The notes under the pieces: model-generated
What the model saw: only the letters and a program-made list of their open reading frames with translations
What the model was told of the DNA's origin: nothing
The model's database searches: none
Translations under genes and position numbers: made by a program
Assembly: GCA_037157565.1 (NCBI GenBank)
Contig: JAZHRO010000019.1
Span: 61,068,501 to 61,132,500 of the forward strand
Direction: 5' to 3'
Length of the DNA stretch: 64,000 bases
Source: Thalassia testudinum
Taxonomy: Eukaryota > Streptophyta > Magnoliopsida > Alismatales > Hydrocharitaceae
Shown: positions 55,076 through 64,000 of the stretch, one piece after another
How the letters are laid out: each line of letters begins with the position of its first letter
Numbering within the stretch: the stretch's first letter is position 1

Positions 55076-57992
55076 GATGTGTGCATGGATATCGAGGAAG
55101 ACTTGGTATGCATGATTTGGAGTCATTGTGACCCCCTGGTGACATTAGGTAGATTAATCTCCCTGTTTACTTGTATTTCAGTTTATTCTTGCATGTTTGG
55201 ATCCGTTTCTGTGGTTTTCTTTGCATGTTTCCCTTGTTAGTATGCATTCTACCTCTTGCTGAGATCGGAACTTTGTTGTGCATGTTCTAACTATTTTTGG
55301 GTACTATTTTGCATCTTTAACATGATGGTTGATTCTTGATTAATTAAGATTTGAGATTAATGGATTGAACTTGAATAAGCGAGTTTGAGTGAGGGGTTAT
55401 ATTGGTTCAAACCCAAAATTTCAAAACTGATAATCTAAGGTTTTTGGGATAACTTTAATACTGAAATCAAGGTTTGGTTATAAGGAATCTAATCTATTGA
55501 GTCATGGGTCCAATCAAGACGAAATTTGATCAATTGTTTGGATACTGCAACACTGTTAAACTTGAACATTCTCAGTTATTCGGAATTAACTATTTAGATG
55601 TGATAGTGATGGTTTTGGTCAGTAATTAAATTGGGATAACTGGTTTGAGCCTTGCTATTCATGGGGGTTTCAGCTATAGCTTTGGCCTTTTGTATTGATT
55701 TGGGTTGTTTAGGAAATGCTGGCCTCCTTACGACTCTTGGTTAGACTTAGTAGTCAACTAGGTTAGTGGGATGCATGGCGAGGGTTGGAGTTGGCTTTCT
55801 TTGCTCGACCGGTGGGTGGGTCATTGGTGATTTGTGGTTTAGCATGTGTGGCTAGCATGTGTTCATGCCATACGATGTAGCTGTCACTCTTTCTTGCAAT
55901 AACCCCAGGGTCATGGATTGTGATGACTCTATAGTTATAAGCCATCTTCTCGACCAAAAAGGTAGCTTATGCCAGTCTTGTGCCTTAGGATGTCATGCGT
56001 ACATTGCTTCGTGCCTTAAGGTGTTCATTAACAAGATTTGACCATAACTGATCGAGCGTTGAAATAGTGTTCAAAAATATTTCTAAAGATTCATTGTAGT
56101 TCAATTAACGAGTAGCGAAAGCGTGGATAAAAATAGATTAAATAAATAACCACTCACAAGGGAGCGGGTTGTGTCCATAGGGAAACACTAGCATGTCTAA
56201 ACTTGCAAAAGTCGCAAACAATTGTTCACTGAAAATCTCACCAAAAATCGAGTCAAAATCAGCTTTAGATTAGGATAACTATGTCTAAATATGCTAAAAT
56301 TACATTTTCATAGAAAGGCGAGGATGCTCTCAAAAATCAACCAACATATAATATTCAATAAATGAGAAAAATGGATGTTGGCAACGACACTCCACATAAT
56401 AACTAATTGAGGCAAAAATAGGGGAAAGCCTTCCTTTTGCTTGCACGCGTGGAGGAGATGGTCGGAAGTGTGAAGCTTGTAGGAAGTCAAGTCAACCGAG
56501 CTGCTTTTGATGGCAGTGGTAGTGCGGCGAATGGTGGTCAGAGGCAGTGGCGCCGACCAAGAGGTGGCCAGTGGTGGCGGTGGTGGTGGTCGGCTTCTGC
56601 TATTGGGGAGCAGCTTTGCATGTAGGTGGAGGCGGTTTACTGTTGGGGAGCAGCTCCACTCATGGGCGGAGGGTGGACTAGTTGGCGAGGGCATGCGGCG
56701 TGGGGTGCGACGATGCATGGGGCTGGCTGGCGTGGTGGGTTTCTGTTGGGTGATTGAGGTGGATGAAGGCACAATGAACATGGGGACATTGGGAGAGGAA
56801 GGAGAAGATGATGAAGAAGAAAAGGGTGGCTTGCGTGGGAAACGAGGGGGATGAGATGGTTGGTGGTGATGGCACTGGGTTGGTGAAAGTGAAGGTGGTC
56901 ATTGTTGGTGATGGTGGTGGTGGGTTTCGTTGGGAAGAAGATGAATAGTGGGATTTTGGTTTGTGATGAAAGGTGGTGGTGGATGTGGTGTTGGTGGTCA
57001 GGTGGGGGCACGATGAGGTTGTAGTGCGAAGCTCTATAATGGTGGTGTGGGTTGTCACCCTACACGCCCTTGGTTGCAAAGCTCCATCACGATTGAGGCC
57101 GATGGTGGTGAAGCGGAGGAGAACTCTCTGCATAGTAGTGAAAGGGGGTGAAGGCCTACTTAGCTCCGCAGCCTCCTCCTTCTTATAGCAACCAACACCA
57201 TTTGAATTGAGTCTTGAGGAGCATTGGAGGCCAGATCCACTTTTCTTGTCCCTTCCTTGTTGGGACGAGTGGATTGCTCCTTGATTACTAGGCTTTAATG
57301 GCTCTACAAGGAGTCTTGCAGAAGAAGAAAGGGGTAATTAAATAAATAAAAGATTGACTTATTTATATACTAAGCCTTATAGAATGTCTAATTTCATGTA
57401 ATGCATGTAATGTGTATAATGCCCACTAAATTAAAATGCAAACTAAATTAAAGACTAAGCTAATGCATGCTAAGATCTAATTTACATACGAATGCGATGC
57501 ATGAAACAAATCTATAATTAATGTATTTACATATTAATGCATGTTAAATAATTGTTAAAATTAACTTAATGTCTAGGCATTCAAATGCCTAAATAATTCA
57601 TAAATATAGGCTAATCAGTAACAAGTTGGGCTTCACTTGTAAAATAAACAAAATAAAATAAGGATTAATAAATGATTAAATTATGGATTAGTACCCTCTT
57701 TCTTGTTCGTCTTGTTACTATTATTATACTCTGTTATTGGTTCTACTCTACTTAATTTTTGCTGAAGTGTTCTTTGGCTTTTGTACTCAAGTGTTGCTAA
57801 GCTGCTAGGTGTAGCGGCTACAATTGATCCTTCTGCTACGGGACTGAGCATGGCTATTGGTGACGGTCTGTACTAAGCCTAATTTCTTACGTAGTCTTGT
57901 CATCAGTTATTCTTTTCTATAGTCATTAGACTCGTTACTTTCTAGTCTAGTGACTATACTCATTCTTGAGCACTTCTTTGCTTACTTATTTT
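55076..57992. other. No gene recognised; includes a GGT-rich strand-biased block
   Basis: 55076-56300 is ordinary AT-rich DNA without recognisable features. 56430-57130 is a G-rich block of GGTGGT-type sequence, giving long but low-complexity frames on both strands; no domain is seen. 57200-57990 is AT-rich again. The middle part may be an old LTR (a TATAAGAAGG-like site on the minus strand near 57185), but I found no duplication or termini. Confidence 0.5.
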
Positions 57993-60689
57993 TGTAACGA
58001 CCCGATTCCCGAGTCCCTACGAGACACGAGAACCGGACCGACTCGACTAATCCCAAGACCCAGTCGTCCAACGAGGAAGTAACCAAAAGACAGTAAAATA
58101 AACCACATTCAGCATGAATATAACTAACAGTAAGAAAGTACAGCAGTAAGGAAAGAAACTACTACAGTAGGCACCACCACAACAGTAAAACAACATTTAT
58201 CATATAACAAAAACTGCAGGTAAAGAAGGTACAGCGGAAACAAAAACTACTCACTAGAACAGAAACAAAAAGGGGTACAAAGCTGTGGTAACTCTACTGG
58301 ACCCTACTCGGCCCAGCGTCCTCTGCAGCCGCCGACCCTGGCTGCTCAACACCTGGTCCTGAAAAAGGTAACGAGTGTAACACGTCAGCAAAACGCTGAG
58401 TAGAGTGGCAAACTAACTAAAGGCAACAGTAGAGTGTACAGTAGCTGTTATGTTCTATTACTTCCTTTATTTACATCTTTCAATTTTTCTCACTATTTCA
58501 TTTACTTCTCAGATCCTTTACTTGATCTCGGATGTCCTCGTGGGACGATCTTGATTGCAGTCTTTTCCAAAAGTAGAAGTAGCACGTGGTGCTCTCCTGG
58601 CCGGGAGAGTCCCCCGTGGTGATCCTACCCTCAGTCAACCACCCCAAGGTCACTGACAGACGTAACGGTGACTACGGCACGCGCGATAAACGCACAGGTA
58701 GCTAGCCCGTACTGGCACGCGGTCAGTCATTTCCGTTAATGGGTGCGCCCAAAGCACAGCACGGAACCAGGGCAGAGCCCTCTCAGTAACAGGGGTCCAA
58801 CCCCTCCACAGTAACCAAACCGGGGCCTTGCCCCTCCACAGTCCGCGCACCCTCGTCTGACTACCCTGGTTTGCCCTAGTGGGCCTAACAAGTCGGTGAA
58901 GGAGGCTAGCAGAACCCCGGGGCCCGTGGGGTAGCTAGTACTCTCCTAACACTACTAGCTCTCCTCGGTACTACGTACACGAGGGCCAACAAGTCGGTAC
59001 AGAGCGGCCAAGCCTAACCCCGGGTCCCTGGGGCGGCTGGCCCCACTCTGCACTAAAACAGGTACAGGTACTTCCCTTGGTACTGCGTACCCAAGAGACA
59101 GTACAAACTACATCTCAGTTCCATTCCTTTTCTTTCCAGGAGTTCCACTCCTAATTCCCCGTAGGGTTCCAGCTCTTTATCTCAGAACATCATATGTTTC
59201 ACTTTCCAGATTCACGTTCTCACATTCCATGATCTCAAACATGATTCTTTATGCATAACAGGCAGCTGTTAATTAAATTTACAGGCAGCTTTATATATAT
59301 TCCTTTCCATTTTTCCAAGACTGCAGTAATATACATTCCACTAGTTTTTTCCATCCTAGGATTCATGCCATATCCTAGGATCTATCATACAATCTAGTTT
59401 TCCGGCCCTAGGATTCATGCAACACCTAGGAGCTATCATTCCATATATTTCTCATTCCTAGGATTCATGCAATGCCCTAGGTTCTAGTTATGTTCCATAC
59501 TTTAACAGATTTTATTAATACTTAAAGCCACTCTACCAGGTACAACGGGAGTAATGGGGGCGTGATCGGGAATCCCGCGCGCCTCCGCGACTCTCAAGAC
59601 TGCAACCGAACGAGGTCCTATCACGAGGATCAAACACAAGGAGTGTCTCAAAACAGTGTATAGCTACTGTAGGCGGGTAGAGGAATAAATTCTGAAACGA
59701 ACGCAACTCGAATCGCGGAAAACGGAGCCCAAACGGGCCCTAAACGGGTCGAGGAAGACAATACTGTGCAAAATCAGACGTCTGGAACTCCTTCCAGACG
59801 TCTTAAACGGTGGATCAGAGAATTACCTGTTCGGCTTGGTTCCCCGGACGTCCAGAAGTCTGTGGGGACGTCTGTCTAGATCCCAGACGTCCGATGGTCA
59901 CTCCGGACGTCTGGAGGCCACTCCCGCCGTCTGGTACAAATTCCAGACGTCTGATTCGCAAAGATGACGAATCAGAGGACCTGCGCACAGCCAACCCTCC
60001 TCCCTCAGTACGGTCAGTCGACAAAAAGAAGAAGAAAGCGGAAACTCACCTTTCAGACGTCTGTATGATCTCACAGACGTCGACCTTGCCGTCTGGATAT
60101 CAATCCAGACGTCTGATTCTGGAAATTTTTCCAGAATCAGAACCTTGCTCGGCCTCCGCTCGCGACGCCGCCCGCGTCGCACCTCGCGCGTCCGCTGCTC
60201 CGCCCGCAGCAGGTCCCTCTCCGCGACGCTCTGCGCCCCCCTGCGCCCTCCGCCGGCCGGCCAAGCCGCTCCCGGCGAGCTCGCCCTCACGGCAGAGCCC
60301 CGCCCTCGCACGCCGCAGCTCCTCCGCGCCTACTGCGGCTGCCGCTGCCGCTGCGCCCTCGCGTCCGCTCGCTCTCGCGCACAGGCAGGAGGAGAAGGAG
60401 GAAGATGGTGGAGACAGGAGGGGAGGCGCGCCCCCCTTTTAACGCCACGTGGAGAGGAGAGAGAAGGCGGTCGCAGTCGCCTGCCGCCGCAGAGAAAGAG
60501 GCAGGATCGCAGGTCTGCGGGCACAGGCGCGCAGACGAATATCCCGTGCGAGCATAACTGTTCGCCAGACGTCTGTAAACTATCCCGGACGTCTGGTCAG
60601 ACGTCTGGATGTGATCCCAGACGTCTTTACAGACGTCTGGGCCACCTCCCAGACGTCTTAAAAGACGTCTGGGGCACACGCTCGTTACA
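57993..60689 (-). mobile_element. Solo gypsy LTR with perfect target duplication
   Basis: A 2697-bp segment from TGTAACGACCCGATTCCC to CACACGCTCGTTACA, whose tips are inverted repeats. The 5-bp duplication ATTTT is perfect (57988-57992 and 60690-60694). It is closely similar along its length to 27346-29975. No interior sequence is present, so it formed by recombination between the two LTRs of one element. It carries 17 GACGTC hexamers in 59775-60672, seven of them in its first 150 bp as read on the minus strand. The frames inside follow these repeats and GC-rich stretches and are not genes. Confidence 0.95.
59775..60672 (-). promoter_or_regulatory. Cluster of AGACGTCT palindromes in the LTR
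   Basis: I count 17 GACGTC hexamers here, most as CAGACGTCTGG or CCAGACGTCTTA and some as GGACGTCC or GGACGTCTGG. They form a group of ten at 59775-60110 and one of seven at 60565-60672. ACGT-core palindromes such as GACGTC are known binding sites of plant bZIP factors; that these are bound is inference. Confidence 0.7.
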
Positions 60690-61379
60690 ATTTTCTATGG
60701 TGTATTTGATTGTGATTGCTAGCACTTTATTTTATTTAATGATTTATGAATAAATGTTTGGCCATTGATTATTCTATGACTATGTGTTGGGTGACTGCGA
60801 TCCTATAATGTGTAATGCTTGATATTAGAACTCGAAGACTTAGGTTTCATCAGATGGCAGAACTCGATTAGTCAGAAAGTCCTTGATTCAACTTGCATGA
60901 CAGGCTTAAGTTATGCAGAGGATGTGCATCAGTAAGGCAAAAGTCTCTAGAGAAGATTACCACTCTTCTCATATTGGAGATAATAATTGGATATTATAAT
61001 AGTTTTTGATGACTTATCGAAATCCTTGATCCAAGCCATTTGGATCCTTTGATACCCATCATTAGTACATCCAACCCATATAACCACATTAGTGTGTCCA
61101 CATGATTTGACACTCAGATTTGAATCACCGATCTAGTCATTTGACTCAGGTCGGTTCGCTCAGGGCACATAACTTCAACATTCTTAACCTCCATCACTAA
61201 GGTCATTAGGGGAATTGGTGGCTTGGCAAGGTGGTTATTTATTCTCTCTCGATGGTTGGGTCATCTCTGGACTTGACCTTGAATATTAGAGGGAGGCTTG
61301 GTTTAAAAGGTCCTTTCTTCCATTCACCCATTCACGTAGTGAGCATCTAGTGATACTTTGTATTTAAATGTTGCATCAC
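60690..61379. other. No clear gene; probable decayed continuation of the minus-strand gag
   Basis: AT-balanced DNA after the solo LTR. Minus-strand translation gives short scraps that could continue the gypsy gag to the right, but nothing conserved enough to claim. No RNA gene or repeat seen. Confidence 0.4.
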
Positions 61380-62202
61380 CTCTTCAAGGGAGGAGGTTGC
61401 ATTCATAAAGCTTCTTACATGATGTAAGACTTATGATAATGCAACTTCCCATAGAGGTCAAGCTCTTTCCGCGACCCTTGATGATCGTTTGTAGGGTCAA
61501 CTTGTTGTTTCTAATAAATCTTTAATTGTTCAAGGAAAAGGAGCTTGAGTTGCTTGTAAGAGTCAATTGATCTTGCAGGAAACTTGTTGAACCAAGCTTG
61601 GGCCTTTCCCTTCAGAGTTATGGGAAGGATCGATAATAGGCATTGCCATCCACCTCCTTGAGACACATTACACCTCTAAAATAGTTGAGGTGGTCTATTG
61701 GATTTGAGTTACTATGGTAGGTTGTGTACTAAGACCTCTAGTACTTGTCTAGGAGTTTCAACCTCAACACCTTTTTGGTTAAAGGCAGCAGGATAGCTTT
61801 ACAAGAAGTGTACATGTCAAGGGACAACTTCTGCATTGTCCTCTCGAGAGTTGAGTGAGCATCCTTATATTGATGGAGAGATTGTCAGATAGTGGGTATT
61901 ACGACTCCAACCTGTGCTCTGCCTGTTCTTGCCAATCGCCTTCCTCTCGAAGGCCTTCTCGAGGGTCGAGAGGTGGCATTGAAGCTCCTCCATCTTTTGA
62001 AGATTCTCCAAGGTGGAGCTGGTTGGAAGGAGCTCTTACCTGAAACGTTGCTCTCCTCTCCTACAAGAGGATTGGTCTACATAGGTATGACATCAAGCTC
62101 TCGCTTCAGAGGGGGTCCCCTCATATATTGGGCCACTTCATCCTTAGGGGGGCTAGATGAGGTAGTACTTAGTGCTCTGATTTTCCCACAAGTTTGAGCC
62201 AT
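61380..62202 (-). pseudogene. gag: Ty3-gypsy gag fragment of a second lineage
   Basis: ATG at 62202 on the minus strand opens MAQTCGKIRALSTTSS and the frame is followed until a TAG at about 62089. Farther on, the gag capsid core is seen at about 61720-61530: NPIDHLNYFRGVM, then FPITLKGKAQAWFNKFPARSI. This is the (DP..HL..F / TLKG.A..WF..LP) signature of plant gypsy gag. Several stops and frameshifts break it. The ATG lies 38 bp after the LTR end, a short leader also seen in some plant gypsy elements. Protease, RT and integrase are not found in the window to the left, where the solo LTR at 57993-60689 begins. Confidence 0.65.
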
Positions 62203-62227
62203 CAAGATGGTATAGGATTGTTCTCAC

Positions 62228-62240
62228 AGACAACACCAAA
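62228..62240 (-). promoter_or_regulatory. Probable PBS/leader of the second gypsy lineage
   Basis: On the minus strand this reads TTTGGTGTTGTCT, continuing GTGAGAAC. It resembles the plant gypsy leader TTTGGCGCCGTCTGTGGGAAC with C-to-T changes at CpG sites. It lies directly after the putative LTR end. Confidence 0.55.
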
Positions 62241-62700
62241 TGAAGGGCTTTTGGGGTTTAGAGTCCACTCTAGCTTACGAGTTGACTCGCTTCAGCTGGT
62301 ATCATGAGGTAGCTCAACTACTCTTACCAAACCGATTTGACAAAGGTAACATCTAAGAAATCAAACTACAAATAGAAAACGATTTTAGCTAGGTTCACTG
62401 AAGAACATGGGCGATGGCCACTCACCATGAGTATTAGGTACAAGTTGGAGTCCTTTCTTCATTTACAAGGCTTGCATGCAAGGAGAACATGGGCTCACCT
62501 TTTGCGTACTTTCTGAGGCCCCTTATATAATGGAGCTCTAGGATTACATCAAAAAATAGAGATAAAAGGTAGAACCACTATCCCAATTGATATATATGGT
62601 GTGGATTAGAGCAATCTGATTGGATAACCATTTGTTCCCAAAATCATGCCTCTTATCATTCTCCTCTTTCGCAAGCGTGCCTGATAGATCCATCTATTGA
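62241..62700 (-). repeat. 5' LTR (transcribed part) of the second gypsy lineage
   Basis: On the minus strand the LTR would end ..CTTCA at 62241, next to the leader. A TATA box (CATTATATAAGGGG) at about 62535-62520 gives a promoter about 285 bp before the LTR end. The far (U3) boundary on the right was not located, so the end coordinate is nominal. Confidence 0.5.
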
Positions 62701-64000
62701 TGGACAGTTGCATTAGGTGCCTTGTCCAATCCTAAGGACAATTGTGGGTTCTACGGTCCAATCAGGGTTCCTGGAAATCTAACACGAGGTGAGGTGCTAG
62801 TGTTAGGTGGCATGTTGATCCCCAAGACGTGGCAATTTCCCTACGTGGGCAAGCTCTAATGGTACCTTTCCTTGTGAGCCTTTCCATTCTCATTCTCCTC
62901 GTACTTGTGACTAAGATTATATGATGCAGGGTGGGTTCTTTTGTTGGAGAGATTTCTTTAGGCTGAAGTTGCCCTTTCTTAGTGGTCGACTTGGTTACCT
63001 GACTCAACTCGAGATTTCCCTACTAAGTTGGTAATGATGGGTGAATGCATGGGATTTACCCTAATCTTTTGGCTGGGTTTGCCTTTTCTATCCAATTTGA
63101 GCAATTCCTAGACCTAGTCACTTGGGGCACCCGTCCTATGTTAGATCTTTTTCTGATTTCCTTTAAATGAATCCTGAAGGGAATCTAGGGAAAATCTAGC
63201 CTCACCACAAACTATTTTTTCCATCTAAACCTTGTCCCATGTTACGCAAATCCCCGTCTTAATCAACTATATAAAAAAAAAGCAAGAAAGAAAAAGAAAC
63301 ACCTAAAACCAAATCTCCAACCCCAAGTTGTGGACTTACTCTAACTTACCGAATCCCTAATACACATACTTATACATAATCCCCCTTTTCACTCCCCAAC
63401 TTCCATCATCATTACCCCATCCCCTCCCCAACTCCGATTGCCGTCGACTCCTCCCCTCGTCAACTTCCACCGAGTCCTAATAAATTAAATAAGCAATTCT
63501 TTGTCAAATAACTAACGAATCGACTTCAGATATTCAACCCTTAATAAGTTGAATATGAATCCAAAATTTAAATTTAAATTAAATTCAAATTTTATTTGAT
63601 TTTGAATTTCGTATCAAGTCAAAATTCAAACCAATTATCACCCTTAATTTATATTTTATCAAATCAAATTCAAAACTTGATGTTTTTACTAAGATTTAAA
63701 TTGATTAGCACCCTTAACTTGTATAGAGATGCATTTATATCTCGACGCAATTAATTAATTTCCTAAGGTTGAAGGCCTTATTGAGTCCATTACTATTACC
63801 TCGTAAAATGTCACGTGACTTCCCTTACTCTCATGTGTTTGGTGAAATGGTATTCAAACAAAGTCCACATGATCTTATCTTTTAAGTCGTTCAATGCTTT
63901 GTTATTCTTATTTAACATTAAATGTTGTTGGATTTATAAAAATATTTAACACACCTCCCATATATTTGGCCAATGTTTTCACTCCTGAGATCTTTGTTAT
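62701..64000. other. No gene recognised
   Basis: May include the U3 of the preceding LTR. 63130-64000 becomes AT-rich with a stretch of AAATTCAAAT-type low-complexity sequence at about 63550-63680. No conserved frame or RNA gene seen. Confidence 0.45.

Noticed and set aside
56308..57133. Long frames on both strands with Pro/His or Gly/Val-rich products
   Set aside because: Follow a GGTGGT-type strand-biased block; no recognisable domain, no splice structure.
56034..57345. Third family B solo LTR on the minus strand
   Set aside because: Only a weak TATA-like site and loose similarity at one end; no CA terminus or duplication found.
59810..60753. 200-codon frames in the solo LTR
   Set aside because: Overlap the palindrome array and GC-rich LTR sequence in several frames; the same frames in the related LTR at 29160-29947 are not conserved in length or end.

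Overview
The window reads as gene-poor, heterochromatin-like nuclear DNA from a flowering plant. I found no host gene, tRNA, rRNA or CRISPR array that I can support. Nearly all interpretable sequence is transposable element: Ty1-copia, Ty3-gypsy chromovirus, solo LTRs, a CACTA (En/Spm-type) element, a FAR1-type Mutator-like element (MULE) and a LINE. Introns with GT..AG borders, TATA-bearing LTRs, initiator-Met-type primer binding sites and plant-specific transposase families support plant origin. I cannot name the species or decide monocot versus dicot.

Layout: (1) 1-1704, no gene recognised. (2) 1710-6126, a gag-less Ty1-copia element with 157-bp LTRs, 5-bp target duplications and unusual TG..CT ends. 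(3) about 6660 to at least 15950, a decayed CACTA element whose two genes (TNP2-like transposase and a Transposase_24-like protein) both lie on the minus strand; a solo gypsy LTR (8912-11324) sits inside an exon of the second gene. (4) 15950-21884, AT-rich DNA without a recognised gene. (5) 21885-51166, a large MULE with matching terminal inverted repeats, subterminal repeat arrays at both ends and two convergent genes (a plus-strand accessory gene and a minus-strand FAR1-like transposase). Its core, roughly 9.5-11 kb, has been split by a Ty3-gypsy chromovirus (26557-42218) and by a 2.85-kb solo LTR (42795-45642), with a further candidate solo LTR at 48115-49401. The gypsy element is itself invaded by two solo LTRs (27346-29975 and 33278-36151), so nesting is at least three levels deep. 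(6) 52405-55075, a LINE ORF2 fragment interrupted by a 1.4-kb TG..CA insertion. (7) 57993-60689, another solo LTR with a perfect 5-bp duplication. (8) 61380 to about 62700, the gag and 5' LTR remains of a second gypsy lineage on the minus strand.

Most coding sequence is broken. In both main retrotransposons the in-frame stops are mainly TAG where Gln (CAG) is expected and TGA where Arg (CGA) is expected, the pattern left by deamination of methylated CHG and CG sites. The most distinctive observation is that the gypsy LTRs carry dense clusters of the short palindrome AGACGTCT (17 GACGTC hexamers in about 0.9 kb of the solo LTR at 57993-60689), and that the unrelated 53420-54840 insertion carries many copies of a different short palindrome-like motif (AACGTTTAA and variants). 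These look like repeated protein-binding sites within LTRs.
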